From contig NZ_MKQR01000009.1 in assembly GCF_001940455.1 (NCBI RefSeq), positions 305,308 through 369,307 of the forward strand: a DNA stretch of 64,000 bases, written 5' to 3'. Positions 8,378 to 16,807 of the stretch are shown here, piece after piece (position 1 is the stretch's first letter; each line of letters opens with the position of its first letter). The translations under genes were made by a program, and so were the position numbers. The notes beneath the pieces were generated by a model. The model had not been told where the DNA came from. It saw only the letters and a list, made by a program, of their open reading frames with translations, and made no database searches. The DNA comes from Actinokineospora bangkokensis. Its GTDB lineage: Bacteria; Actinomycetota; Actinomycetes; Mycobacteriales; Pseudonocardiaceae.

Positions 8378-8407
8378 ATGGTGCTGGCGCCCGGGATCGC
8401 GGGTCAA
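8378..8407 (-). promoter_or_regulatory. Possible promoter of the MFS gene
   Basis: On the minus strand TTGACC (8407-8402) and CACCAT (8383-8378) are separated by 18 bases. The -35 box is good and the -10 box is weak. Confidence 0.3.
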
Positions 8408-8480
8408 CCGCCCGTCCGGTGAAATCAGCGGACCGCGTTTTCCCGCACTACCGCATATTTCCTGTTTACGCGCCGCGGCC

Positions 8481-8510
8481 TTGACCCGGTGATCACGCCG
8501 TCCCTAGCGT
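8481..8510 (+). promoter_or_regulatory. Promoter of the aminotransferase-cyclase-P450 operon
   Basis: TTGACC (8481-8486) and TAGCGT (8505-8510) with an 18-base spacer form a good vegetative actinomycete promoter. It would start transcription about 45 bases before the aminotransferase GTG. Confidence 0.6.
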
Positions 8511-8562
8511 CGGTGGCGAACGCGACGACCCCGCTCATCGAACACCGCCGAGAGGCAGGCCT

Positions 8563-9558
8563 GTGACCCGGATCGTGCACCAGCTCTCCCTCAACGAGAA
8601 CCACTCGCCGCCGCTGCCCGGGGTGCGCGCGGCGCTGGCGGGTTCGTTGGACTCGGTGCACCTGACCCTGGACGCGCTGTCGAGCGGCTTGGAGGCGGAA
8701 CTGGCCGCGCACCTGGGTGTCCAGCCGGAGCAGGTCGTCGCGGGTGCGGGGTCCGGCGCGCTGCTCGCGCAGTTCATGACCGCCCACGCGGGTCCCGGTG
8801 ACGCCGTCGTGCACAGCTGGCCGTCGTTCGAGGTGTACCCGCTGCTCATCAGCACCAGCGGCGCGCGAGCGATCGCCGTGCCCGCACCGGACGACCGCCA
8901 GGACCTCGCGGCCGTCGCCGCCGCCGTCACACCCGCCACGACGGTCGTGCTGCTCTGCAACCCCAACAACCCCACGGGTGAAGTGCTCGGCGCCCCGGCG
9001 CTTCGGGAACTCCTTGACGCCCTGCCACCGCACGTGGTCCTGCTGGTGGACGAGGCGTACCGGGAGTTCGCCGAACCGGGGTCGATCGCGGACGCGCTGG
9101 AGCTTGCGGCCACCGACGACCGCGTCGCCGTGGTGCGCACGTTCTCCAAGTCCCACGGCCTGCTGGGCGCGCGCGTCGGCTACCTCGTCGGGTCCCGGCG
9201 CGTGGTGGACCCGCTGCGCCCCTCGACCATCTTCTACCGGGTGCCCACCCCCGCCCAAGCCGCCGCGGTGGTGGCGCTGCGGGCGGAGGACGCGATGCGC
9301 GCGCAGTGCACCCAGGTCGCCGCCGAACGCGACCGCGTGCGCCGCGGCCTGCTCGACCTCGGCTTCGACGTGCCGCCCAGCGGCGGCAACTTCCTCTGGG
9401 TGCGCCTGGGCGAGCGCAACGACGAGTTCGTCGCGCACCTCGCCGAGCACGGGATCGCCGTGCGGGCGCTCGCGGGCGGGGCCGGGGTGCGGGTCAGCAC
9501 CGGCACCCGCGAGGCCGACGACGCGGTGCTCGACGCCGCCAAGCAGTTCCCCCGCTGA
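8563..9558 (+). CDS. HisC-like PLP-dependent aminotransferase
   Basis: A 331-residue fold-type I aminotransferase related to histidinol-phosphate and aromatic aminotransferases. It keeps the substrate loop 'SLNEN', the PLP-binding 'NPNNPTG', 'VDEAYREF', and the Schiff-base Lys196 in 'FSKSHGLLGARVGY'; a C-terminal Arg sits in 'GVRVSTGTRE'. It is therefore expected to be active. The GTG start has AGAGGCAGG upstream. It is the first gene of an operon with the cyclase-like and P450 genes, and a diverged copy of it forms the N-terminal half of the fusion at 16808-18790. It could make an aromatic 2-oxo acid for a meroterpenoid head group; this is inference. A true histidine-biosynthesis role is unlikely in this setting. 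Confidence 0.85.
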   Translation: MTRIVHQLSLNENHSPPLPGVRAALAGSLDSVHLTLDALSSGLEAELAAHLGVQPEQVVAGAGSGALLAQFMTAHAGPGDAVVHSWPSFEVYPLLISTSGARAIAVPAPDDRQDLAAVAAAVTPATTVVLLCNPNNPTGEVLGAPALRELLDALPPHVVLLVDEAYREFAEPGSIADALELAATDDRVAVVRTFSKSHGLLGARVGYLVGSRRVVDPLRPSTIFYRVPTPAQAAAVVALRAEDAMRAQCTQVAAERDRVRRGLLDLGFDVPPSGGNFLWVRLGERNDEFVAHLAEHGIAVRALAGGAGVRVSTGTREADDAVLDAAKQFPR

Positions 9559-9581
9559 CCACCCCGAGAGGACGGCTCCGC

Positions 9582-11237
9582 ATGGCACCGGTGCAGGTGG
9601 ACGCGCTCGACAGGGCGGTGGCGGAGGGCGCCGAGGCCCTGTTCCGCGCCCAGCGCCCCGACGGCGTGTTCGACTACAGCGAGGACAACCTCACCTCCAC
9701 CCTGGGCACGGTCGGCGCGGTGTCGGCGCTGCACTTCGCGGACCCGGGCGGCAGCGCCGACCTCATCGCGGCGGGCGCGGGGTGGCTGCGCCGCACCCAG
9801 AACCCCGACGGCGGCTGGGCCATGGTGCCCGGCCTGGCCAGCGAGGCGGGGCCGACCGCCGTCGCCTCCGCCGTCCTGCACCTGGTCGACCCCGGCGGCA
9901 GCGCCGGCCCGGTCGCGTCGGGGCAGCGCTGGATGGCCGACTTCGGTGGCCTGGACGCGATCCCGCACCCCGAGGTCGTCGCCTGGTGCAGGCAGTACTA
10001 CGGGTTCGTCGGCTGGCTGGACCCCCGGGAGATGCGCCGCTTCCCGCTGGAGCTGGCGCGCTTCCCCGGCCTCTACCGCAAGCTGTTCGACCTGCGCCTG
10101 CCCATGGCGTCCGCGCTCGGCCTGGCCCAGGCGCGGCACAAGCCGCTCAACCGCCTGCACCGCGCGCTGGCCCGCTGGGGCGAGCCGAAGGCCCTGGAAG
10201 TCGTGCGCCAGGTCTACGAGCACGAGGGGTCCACCGGCGCCTGGTGCGAGAACGCCTGGGTCACCGGGCTGGTCTGCACCGGGCTGGCGCGCGCGGGCCT
10301 GGCCGAGGACATGGTGGCCGCGGCCGTGGGCTGGTTCCGCCGCTCGATGCACCCGGACGGCTGGTGGCAGACCGGCCCGCTCGACGCGGCGTGGTCGATG
10401 TACGCGGTGCGGGGGCTCATCGAGGTCGGCTACGCCGACGATCCCCGGCTCGTGGCCTCACGCGAGCTGTTCGTCCGCCTCCAGCAGCACAAGCCGTTCC
10501 TCGCCTTCGGCTGCCCGCCCGGCTACTGGGGCTGGGCGGGCACCGAGGGGTGGCCATCGACCCTGGAGACGGGGGAGATCCTGTCGGTGCTGAGCAGGCT
10601 GCCCGGCGACGCCCAAGCCGGTGCCGTCGCCGCGGGCGTCGAGTGGCTGACCCGCGTGCAGGACTCCCGCGGCTCGTGGGGGCTGTGCGTGCGCAACACC
10701 AAGGTCGCCAACAGCGGCCCGTGCCCCATGACCACCGTCCAAGCCGTTGACGCGCTGCTCGACGCCGGGGTGCCCGCCGACGACCCGCGGGTGCGCCGGG
10801 CGTTGCGGTGGCTGGCGCGGGTGCAGGCGGCGGACGGGACGTTCGAGTCCGTCTGGTACCGCCACCACACCATGGCCACGGCCGCCGTCCTGGAGACCTT
10901 CACCCGCGTCGGCCAGGCGGCGGGCCCGACGGCGCGCCGGGCCGCCGCGTGGCTGGAGCGCACCCGGCTGCCCGACGGGTCGTGGGGCGACGGGCTCGGC
11001 GCGCCGGGCACCGTCGAGGAGACCGGCTGGGCCATCGCCTCGCTGCTCGCCGCGGGCGCGGACCCGGCGGGGGTGCGACCGGGGGTGGAGTGGCTGCTGG
11101 CCCGCCGCACGCCGGACGGGTGGCCCGCCGAGAGCGTGCACGAGTACGTCCGGTTCGTCAGCCGCTACGCCAACCCGGCCTTCACGCAGGGCATGGCCCT
11201 GCGCGCACTGGGCCGCTACCGGGAGGTCGCCAGGTGA
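9582..11237 (+). CDS. Squalene-cyclase/terpene-cyclase-like alpha-barrel protein lacking DxDD
   Basis: A 551-residue protein of the prenyltransferase/squalene-oxidocyclase repeat superfamily. Seven QW-like repeats are visible, for example 'QNPDGGWAM', 'HPDGWWQT', 'QDSRGSWGL', 'LPDGSWGD' and 'RTPDGWPAE'. In class II cyclases the protonating Asp is in DxDD(T) just after a Gly-Trp-rich strand; the corresponding place here reads 'PSTLETGE' (residues 325-332), with no Asp. The protein is also shorter than the usual 600-650 residues. It may cyclise epoxidised prenyl chains with other acids, act on another substrate, or be non-catalytic. Its stop overlaps the P450 start (GTGA), so translation is coupled. 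Confidence 0.75.
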   Translation: MAPVQVDALDRAVAEGAEALFRAQRPDGVFDYSEDNLTSTLGTVGAVSALHFADPGGSADLIAAGAGWLRRTQNPDGGWAMVPGLASEAGPTAVASAVLHLVDPGGSAGPVASGQRWMADFGGLDAIPHPEVVAWCRQYYGFVGWLDPREMRRFPLELARFPGLYRKLFDLRLPMASALGLAQARHKPLNRLHRALARWGEPKALEVVRQVYEHEGSTGAWCENAWVTGLVCTGLARAGLAEDMVAAAVGWFRRSMHPDGWWQTGPLDAAWSMYAVRGLIEVGYADDPRLVASRELFVRLQQHKPFLAFGCPPGYWGWAGTEGWPSTLETGEILSVLSRLPGDAQAGAVAAGVEWLTRVQDSRGSWGLCVRNTKVANSGPCPMTTVQAVDALLDAGVPADDPRVRRALRWLARVQAADGTFESVWYRHHTMATAAVLETFTRVGQAAGPTARRAAAWLERTRLPDGSWGDGLGAPGTVEETGWAIASLLAAGADPAGVRPGVEWLLARRTPDGWPAESVHEYVRFVSRYANPAFTQGMALRALGRYREVAR

Positions 11238-12433
11238 CCCGCGCGGAGAGCTTCACCGAGGAATACTGGCGCGATCCGCACGCCGCGCTGGCGTGGGCGC
11301 GCGAGCACGAACCGGTGCGCGCCGTCGACTTCGAGGGTGGCCGCACCTGGCTGGTCACCCGGTACGCCGACGTCCGCGCTGGCCTGGTCGACCCGCGGTT
11401 GGCCAAGGACCACCGCTCCGCCCTGCCCGAGCACGAGCGCGCCACCACCCCGCACGCCCTGCCCGCGCCGATGTCGCACATGCTGACCTCGCTCGACCCG
11501 CCCGAGCACACCCGCCTGCGCGCCCTGGTCACCCAGGCCTTCACCGCCCGCCGCGTCGCCGAACTGCGCCCGCGCGTGCTCGCCGTGGCCGAGGACCTGC
11601 TGGCGGGGCTGCCCGAGGACGAACCCCTCGACCTGGTGGCCCGCTACGCGATCGTGCTGCCCATGGTGGTCATCTGCGAGCTGCTCGGCGTCCCCGACAT
11701 CGACCGCGACGAGTTCGCCCGGCTGTCCACCGTCCTCATCGACGAGTGCCCCGACGAGGAGCTGGCCAGGGCCTCGGCGCAGATGGCGACCTACCTGGAG
11801 GGCCTGGTCGCGGCCAAGCGCGCGGCCCCGGACGACGCCCTGCTCTCGGCGCTGATCACCGCCTCCGACGAGGGCGACCGGCTGACCGACCTGGAGATCG
11901 TCGCGATGGCCATGCTGCTGCTCATGGCGGGCCACGAGACCACGGCGGTCTTCCTGACCAACGGCGTGCGCGCGCTGCTCGCCGCCCCGGCCCTGATCGA
12001 CCGGCTGGCCACCCCCGCCAGTGCCGCGGTGCTGGTGGAGGAACTGCTGCGCTGGCTCTCCCCGGCCATGAACGCCTCCCTGCGCTTCGCCACCGAGGAC
12101 CTGGTCATCGGCGGTGTGCCCATCAGGCGGGGCGACTCGGTGATGCTCTCCACCGGCGGCGCCAACCGCGACCCCGCCCGCTACCCCGCCGCCGACCAGT
12201 GCGACCCGGACCGCGACACCACCGGCCACCTCGCCTTCGGCCATGGCATCCACCGCTGCCTGGGTGCGGCCCTGGTGCGCTTGGAGGGCGAGATCGGCTT
12301 GTCCGCCCTGTTCCACCGCTACCCGCGGTTGCGCTCCGCCGCGGACGAGGACGACCTGACCTTCCGCCGCAGCGTCCACGTCCACGCCCCGCGCACCTAC
12401 CCCGTCGTCCTCGGGCCCCGCAACCGGGAGTAG
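11234..12433 (+). CDS. Cytochrome P450, CYP107-like
   Basis: A 399-residue P450. The I-helix reads 'MAGHETTAVF', the K-helix 'EELLRW' gives ExxR, and the haem loop 'FGHGIHRCLG' carries Cys342. The early part 'EYWRDPHAALAWAREHEPV' is typical of actinomycete tailoring P450s. The GTG start overlaps the stop of the cyclase gene by four bases, so the two are translationally coupled. It probably hydroxylates or oxidises the cluster product. As with the first P450, no ferredoxin lies beside it. Two hairpins follow its stop codon. Confidence 0.92.
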   Translation: MTRAESFTEEYWRDPHAALAWAREHEPVRAVDFEGGRTWLVTRYADVRAGLVDPRLAKDHRSALPEHERATTPHALPAPMSHMLTSLDPPEHTRLRALVTQAFTARRVAELRPRVLAVAEDLLAGLPEDEPLDLVARYAIVLPMVVICELLGVPDIDRDEFARLSTVLIDECPDEELARASAQMATYLEGLVAAKRAAPDDALLSALITASDEGDRLTDLEIVAMAMLLLMAGHETTAVFLTNGVRALLAAPALIDRLATPASAAVLVEELLRWLSPAMNASLRFATEDLVIGGVPIRRGDSVMLSTGGANRDPARYPAADQCDPDRDTTGHLAFGHGIHRCLGAALVRLEGEIGLSALFHRYPRLRSAADEDDLTFRRSVHVHAPRTYPVVLGPRNRE

Positions 12434-12440
12434 ACGACCA

Positions 12441-12461
12441 GGCGCGACCCGCAGTCGCGCC
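12441..12461. terminator. Hairpin terminator after the P450 operon
   Basis: GGCGCGAC, a 5-base loop and GTCGCGCC form a perfect 8-pair stem starting 7 bases after the P450 stop. Confidence 0.7.
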
Positions 12462-12515
12462 GGGGGCCGCAGCTGGCATCAACCACCGAAATGCGCACGG
12501 GGAGTTGCGCAGTCA

Positions 12516-12571
12516 GCGGGAAGGCGGGGGCCGCAGTCCCATCGCTCCGTCCCCGCCTCCACACTTCCCGC
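12516..12571. terminator. Second stem between convergent P450 and dioxygenase genes
   Basis: GCGGGAAG (12516-12523) pairs with CTTCCCGC (12564-12571), and an inner GGCGGGG pairs with CCCCGCC (12551-12557), leaving a bulge. A short T-run follows on the plus strand. It may serve both convergent genes. Confidence 0.45.
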
Positions 12572-12584
12572 CTTTTCCGAGCCG

Positions 12585-13418
12585 CTACTCCTTCACGGTG
12601 GTGGCGGCCATGCCCGGTTCCGCGAAACGCTCCCACCGGGGTTCAGCACCGCGGGGTTCGTCGCCCATGACCGTCACGCGCTGGCCCACTCGCCTGCCCG
12701 CGTAATCGTTGACCGCGTAGTGCTGGGTGGCCCGGTTGTCCCACATGGCCACCGCGCCTTCCACCCAGCGGTATCGGCACGTGCGCTGTGGGCTTTCCGA
12801 CAGCTCGAACAAGTGCGAGAGGACGGCGTCGCTCTCGCCCTTGCTCAGTTGGAGGATGCGGCGGGTGAACATGCGGTTGACGTACAGGCTCTTGCGGCCC
12901 GTCACCGGGTGCACGCGCACGACCGGGTGTTCTGCCTCGCTGCGGAAACTGCCGTGGGGGTGGGCGAAGACGTGGGCGGCGGTGGTCCCTTCCAGCAATT
13001 CCTTCATGGGCGCGGACAGGGCCTCGTACGCCAGGTGCTGGTTGCTCCACATCGTGTCGCCGCCCGCCACCGGGGTGCGGGTGAGCTGGAGGACCGAGGC
13101 GATGGGCGGGCTCTGGACGTAGGTGACGTCGGTGTGCCAGACGTCGGCGCGGGCGCCCTGGTCGGAGTCCAGGACGACGATGTGGTCGTGGCCGGGCAGC
13201 TTGGGCAGGAAGGGGTGGACCTCCAAGGCGCCGAAGCGGCTGCCGAACGCCTCGTGCGCCGCGGGGGACAGCCCGCCCGCCTCGGGGAAGAACAGGACGA
13301 GGTGGCGCACGAGCAGGTCGTGCAGCTCGGTGAAGACCTCGTCGTCCACCGCGGCGAGGTCGACGCCGCGGACCTCCGCGCCGAGCGCGCCCGAGATCGG
13401 GTTGACCTGGATTGCCAT
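12585..13418 (-). CDS. TauD/TfdA family 2-oxoglutarate- and Fe(II)-dependent dioxygenase
   Basis: A 277-residue dioxygenase. The iron ligands appear as His-x-Asp in 'WHTDVTY' and a distal His in 'NRATQHYAVNDY'; the 2-oxoglutarate-binding Arg is in 'GRRVGQRVT'. Members hydroxylate or cleave sulfonates, herbicides and natural products. Overall similarity in the N-terminal part ('GALGAEVRGVDL') is to taurine-dioxygenase-like enzymes, so a housekeeping role in sulfur scavenging cannot be excluded. GGAGGAG precedes the ATG. It lies inside the biosynthetic cluster and is divergent from the methyltransferase, so a tailoring oxidation is possible. Confidence 0.87.
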   Translation of the reverse strand: MAIQVNPISGALGAEVRGVDLAAVDDEVFTELHDLLVRHLVLFFPEAGGLSPAAHEAFGSRFGALEVHPFLPKLPGHDHIVVLDSDQGARADVWHTDVTYVQSPPIASVLQLTRTPVAGGDTMWSNQHLAYEALSAPMKELLEGTTAAHVFAHPHGSFRSEAEHPVVRVHPVTGRKSLYVNRMFTRRILQLSKGESDAVLSHLFELSESPQRTCRYRWVEGAVAMWDNRATQHYAVNDYAGRRVGQRVTVMGDEPRGAEPRWERFAEPGMAATTVKE

Positions 13419-13444
13419 TGCACTCCTCCACTGCTGTCGCTGAA

Positions 13445-13465
13445 CACCACGCCTGGGGCGTGGTG
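13445..13465. promoter_or_regulatory. Perfect inverted repeat between dioxygenase and methyltransferase genes
   Basis: CACCACGCC and GGCGTGGTG are separated by 3 bases, 27 bases upstream of the dioxygenase ATG. Its place in a divergent promoter region suggests an operator, although an RNA hairpin is also possible. Confidence 0.45.
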
Positions 13466-13567
13466 GACTTTCATCCGGAAGCGCCGAGCGCGCCCTTTCC
13501 CGCTCCCCGGCGGGCTGCCAGCATCGGATCAGAGGCATTTCCCCGGCGACGAGAGGATTGCACCGGT

Positions 13568-14560
13568 ATGTCGGCACAGCAGGAGTTGGCCAGGATGGTC
13601 GACCTGGCGACCCCGTTCGCGGTCCGGGTGGCGGTGGCGCTGCGGCTGCCCGAGCTGGTCGAGGCGGGCACCACCGACCTGGCGGCGCTCGCGGCGGCCG
13701 CGGGCGCCGACCGGGACGCGCTGCGCAGGCTGCTCGGCCACCTGACCGGCATCGGCTTCCTGGCCGAGCCGCGGCCGGGCAGCTACGCGCTGACCGAGGT
13801 GTCCCGGGTGCTGCTGCGCGACGACCACGCCGCCGCGCGCCGTTGGCTCGACAGCGAGGGCCCCGGGGCGAAGATGGACCTGGCCTACGCGGGCATGGCG
13901 CACTCCGTGCGCACCGGCCGCTCCGCCTACGGGCAGGTGCACGGCGTGCCGTTCTGGGACGACTACAGCGCCGACGAGGGCCTGCGGCTGTTCTTCGGGC
14001 AGGTCATGGCCGCGCACGCCTGGCAGACCGGGCCGGTGGTGGCCGCCGACCTCGACTGGTCCGGCGACGAGCGCGTGCTCGACGTCGGCGGCGGCATCGG
14101 GGCGCTGCTGGTCGACGTGCTCGCCGCCAACCCGCACCTGGGCGGCGGCGTCCTCGACCTGCCCGCCGTGGAGCCCGAGGCCACCGCCCACCTCGCGGAG
14201 GCCGGTCTGGCGGACCGGGCGCGGTTCGTGCCCGGCAGCTTCTTCGACCCGCTGCCCGCGGGCTACGACACCTACGTGATCTCCCGGGTGCTCACCGACT
14301 GGGGCGACGAGGACGCCGCGCGCATCCTGCGCCGGGCCGCGGAGGTGGTCGGCGGGGGCCGGGTGCTGGTGGTGGAGGTGCTCGCGGGCCAGGAGCACGC
14401 CAAGAACAACTCCTCCTTCGACCTGCAATCGCTGGCCCTGCTCGGCGGCCGGGAGCGGTCGGAGGCGGACTTCCTGGCCCTGGCCGCCGAGGCGGGCTTC
14501 GCCACCGCCGTCCCCCGGCGCTGGGACGGGGGCCTGCTCGTGGTGGAGTGCCGGGCCTGA
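13568..14560 (+). CDS. SAM-dependent O-methyltransferase (plant-OMT-like, methyltransf_2 type)
   Basis: A 330-residue methyltransferase. Residues 1-90 form a winged-helix dimerisation domain ('MVDLATPFAVRVAVALRL'). The C-terminal Rossmann domain has SAM motif I 'VLDVGGGIGALLVDVL' and the later 'YVISRVLTDWGDEDA' region that carries the catalytic helix in this family. Such enzymes methylate hydroxyls of aromatic polyketides and related products. GAGAGG lies upstream of the ATG. It is convergent with the FAD monooxygenase, with only 8 bases between the stop codons. It fits methylation of a phenolic or hydroxyl group of the cluster product. Confidence 0.88.
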   Translation: MSAQQELARMVDLATPFAVRVAVALRLPELVEAGTTDLAALAAAAGADRDALRRLLGHLTGIGFLAEPRPGSYALTEVSRVLLRDDHAAARRWLDSEGPGAKMDLAYAGMAHSVRTGRSAYGQVHGVPFWDDYSADEGLRLFFGQVMAAHAWQTGPVVAADLDWSGDERVLDVGGGIGALLVDVLAANPHLGGGVLDLPAVEPEATAHLAEAGLADRARFVPGSFFDPLPAGYDTYVISRVLTDWGDEDAARILRRAAEVVGGGRVLVVEVLAGQEHAKNNSSFDLQSLALLGGRERSEADFLALAAEAGFATAVPRRWDGGLLVVECRA

Positions 14561-14568
14561 CACCCCGG

Positions 14569-15834
14569 TCACGACCGCGCCCAGCTCGGGATCCGCCCGC
14601 CCCGCGGGTCCGGCAGGATCCCGAGCTGGTGCAGGCGGTCGAGCGGGGTCAGCGGGTGCCTGCCCAGGCCCGCCATGTTGTGCATGATGGTGAAGCTCAG
14701 CCTGCGGTTGCCGCCGGTCTTGCGCAGCGCGCGGCGGCCCAGCGCCCGGCCGAGCGGCGACCGGTCGGTGATCATGCGGGTGGCGTTGTGGCTGGTGGTG
14801 CCGACGTGCTCCAGCGCCTGCCTGCGCTCGCCGCTCCACACGCGCAGCCGCGGCAGGAGCGCGCCGTCGGACAGGTCGCCGTCGGACAGGTGCGCCGCCA
14901 GGCTCGCGGCGTCGATGATCGAGCTGTTCATGCCCTGGCCCGCGGCGGGGTGCACCGCGTGCGCGCTCTCACCGATCAGCACGAGGCGCCCCGAGGTCAG
15001 GGTCTTCGCCAGGGCGCGCCCGACCGGCAGCACCTGCCGCGTCGGCCAGGCGTGGACGATGGCGTCGCGCAACGGGGCGAAGGCCGGGACGTCGCGGATC
15101 ACGCCGTCCACCCAGCCGCCCGCGTCGGAGACACCCCGCAGCTCGTCCGGTCCGATCTGGACGTAGAGCCGGGCACGCCCTCCGGGCAGGGAGTAGCGCA
15201 TCGCCAGACCGCGCGAGGTGGCGTAGGTGGAGACGTCATCGGTGAGCGGTTGGTCGACGAGCTCGAACGCGGCGAGCCGGTGCGGGTAGTCGACGCGGTC
15301 GAACCCGATCCCGGCGTCGCGGCGCAGGCGCGAGGACACGCCGTCCGCCGCCACCACGAGGCGCGCGGACACGTCGCCGTCGTCAACGCGCACCCCCGCC
15401 ACGGGGCCGTCGAGCAGGTTCCGCACGACGGCACCGCGCCGCAGCTCCACCGACGGCGGCAGCGTGCGGGCCAGGGCGTCCAGGATCACGTGGTAGTCGT
15501 GCACCAGCAGCCACGGCCGGTCCGTCCCGAGCGTCGTGTAGTCCATCGTCATCAACGCCTCGCCCGCGCTGTCCCGCGCCACGAGCCCGGACAGCCTCAG
15601 TGCGCCCCTGGACCCCAGCCCCGGTGCGACGTCCCAGTCGCGCAGGACGCCGGTGGCGCCGGGTTGCAGCAGCTCGCCCTTGGGGATGGGCCGCACCTCG
15701 CGCTGCTTGTCCAGCACGAGGACGCGCAGCCCGAGGCCACCGAGCGCGTGCGCGGCCGATAGCCCGGCCACCCCCGCCCCGCTCACCACCACGTCCACAT
15801 CGGTCGTGGCGGGGCCGGTGTTGGAGCTGGTCAT
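14569..15834 (-). CDS. FAD-dependent monooxygenase/epoxidase (PHBH/squalene-epoxidase-like)
   Basis: A 421-residue flavoprotein. The N-terminal FAD-binding GxGxxG reads 'VSGAGVAGLSAAHALG' (about residues 17-32). A DG-type motif appears as 'VVAADGVSSRLRR' and the ribityl-binding motif as 'LIGESAHAVHPAAGQG'. Related enzymes hydroxylate aromatics or epoxidise terminal olefins of prenyl chains before cyclisation. The ATG overlaps the stop codon of the upstream prenyltransferase gene (ATGA), so it is the third gene of a coupled operon after the fusion and UbiA genes. Epoxidation of a prenylated intermediate is the most attractive role but is inference. Confidence 0.88.
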   Translation of the reverse strand: MTSSNTGPATTDVDVVVSGAGVAGLSAAHALGGLGLRVLVLDKQREVRPIPKGELLQPGATGVLRDWDVAPGLGSRGALRLSGLVARDSAGEALMTMDYTTLGTDRPWLLVHDYHVILDALARTLPPSVELRRGAVVRNLLDGPVAGVRVDDGDVSARLVVAADGVSSRLRRDAGIGFDRVDYPHRLAAFELVDQPLTDDVSTYATSRGLAMRYSLPGGRARLYVQIGPDELRGVSDAGGWVDGVIRDVPAFAPLRDAIVHAWPTRQVLPVGRALAKTLTSGRLVLIGESAHAVHPAAGQGMNSSIIDAASLAAHLSDGDLSDGALLPRLRVWSGERRQALEHVGTTSHNATRMITDRSPLGRALGRRALRKTGGNRRLSFTIMHNMAGLGRHPLTPLDRLHQLGILPDPRGGRIPSWARS

Positions 15835-16805
15835 GGTGCAGTCACCTTCCGCGGTTCGGCCGGGGGGATCTCGTGGGTGGAGCGCATCGCGTTCTGGGTG
15901 AGCACGCTGAACACCAGCACCGGCACCAGGACGGTCACGGCGAACGCCGCCCCCGCACCCGCGGCGGTGACAGCGCAGGCCAGCACCAGGCGTTCTGCCA
16001 CCAGCACTTCGTGCGCGCGCAATGCCGATTCACGGGTGATGCCGTCGCCCTGCGAGAGCAGCCCACCGAACACCCACGCGCCCATGGCGGTGGCCGCGAT
16101 CAGCAGCACCAGGTAGGACGTGCGCTCGTGCAGCGGCAGCAGGACGCAAGCAGCGGCAGTGGCCAACGCCGAACCGTAGAGGGACTGGGCGAGCCTCGCT
16201 CCATAAGCGACACCCCGCCGGACGGGCACCGACCGGTAGCCGCCCGCCTGGTCGCCCCCGACGTCGCGCACAGCACCGACGAGGTTCGACGCGGTGTCGT
16301 GCAGGAGGAAGACCAAGGCGAACGGCACCGCCACCCACACCTGCCCGCCGGGGACGCACGTCGCCCCGCACAGCACGGCCAAGGCCGTCAACGCGCCGCG
16401 CACGAGGTTCCCGGAGATGCCACGCCCCTTGCACACCCTGCTGTACGCGGCGATGCCCACCACGCCCAGCGCGAGCAGCACCAGCACCCGCCAGTCGACC
16501 GCGAGCGCCACCACCGCGGCGCCCACCTCGCACACCACCGCGGAGATCAGCGCGGCGCGCGGGCTGAGGCGGCCGGACGGGATGGGGCGCTGCGGCTTCT
16601 CGATCGCGTCCAGCTCCCGGTCGAACCAGTCACCCAGGTAGTGCCCGCCCAACCACACCAGCACCGGCACCACGGCCGCGGCGGCGAAGTGCGCGGGCCC
16701 CGGCGTGCCCCCCGCGATCGCGGCACCCGCCAGGCCGACGAACCCGGGGTAGGGGAGGGTGTAGGGGCGCCACGTCTGCACGTGCGCGGTCAACCGCACC
16801 GACAC
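15831..16805 (-). CDS. UbiA family membrane prenyltransferase
   Basis: A 324-residue polytopic protein with about 8-9 membrane helices. Two Asp-rich Mg-diphosphate motifs are present: 'GDWFDRELDAIEKPQRP' after helix 2 and 'AVRDVGGDQAGGYRSVP' after helix 6. UbiA enzymes move a prenyl group from its diphosphate to an aromatic ring, porphyrin tail or lipid. The start GTG lies 2 bases after the stop of the fusion gene, and its own stop overlaps the start of the FAD enzyme gene. It is thus encoded with the polyprenyl synthase that probably supplies its donor. The acceptor is unknown; no acceptor-building polyketide synthase lies in this operon. Confidence 0.9.
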   Translation of the reverse strand: MSVRLTAHVQTWRPYTLPYPGFVGLAGAAIAGGTPGPAHFAAAAVVPVLVWLGGHYLGDWFDRELDAIEKPQRPIPSGRLSPRAALISAVVCEVGAAVVALAVDWRVLVLLALGVVGIAAYSRVCKGRGISGNLVRGALTALAVLCGATCVPGGQVWVAVPFALVFLLHDTASNLVGAVRDVGGDQAGGYRSVPVRRGVAYGARLAQSLYGSALATAAACVLLPLHERTSYLVLLIAATAMGAWVFGGLLSQGDGITRESALRAHEVLVAERLVLACAVTAAGAGAAFAVTVLVPVLVFSVLTQNAMRSTHEIPPAEPRKVTAP

Positions 16806-16807
16806 CG

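Noticed and set aside
8563..9558. Calling the aminotransferase histidinol-phosphate aminotransferase (hisC)
   Set aside because: No other histidine gene is nearby and it is co-translated with secondary-metabolism genes; family likeness alone does not prove that role.
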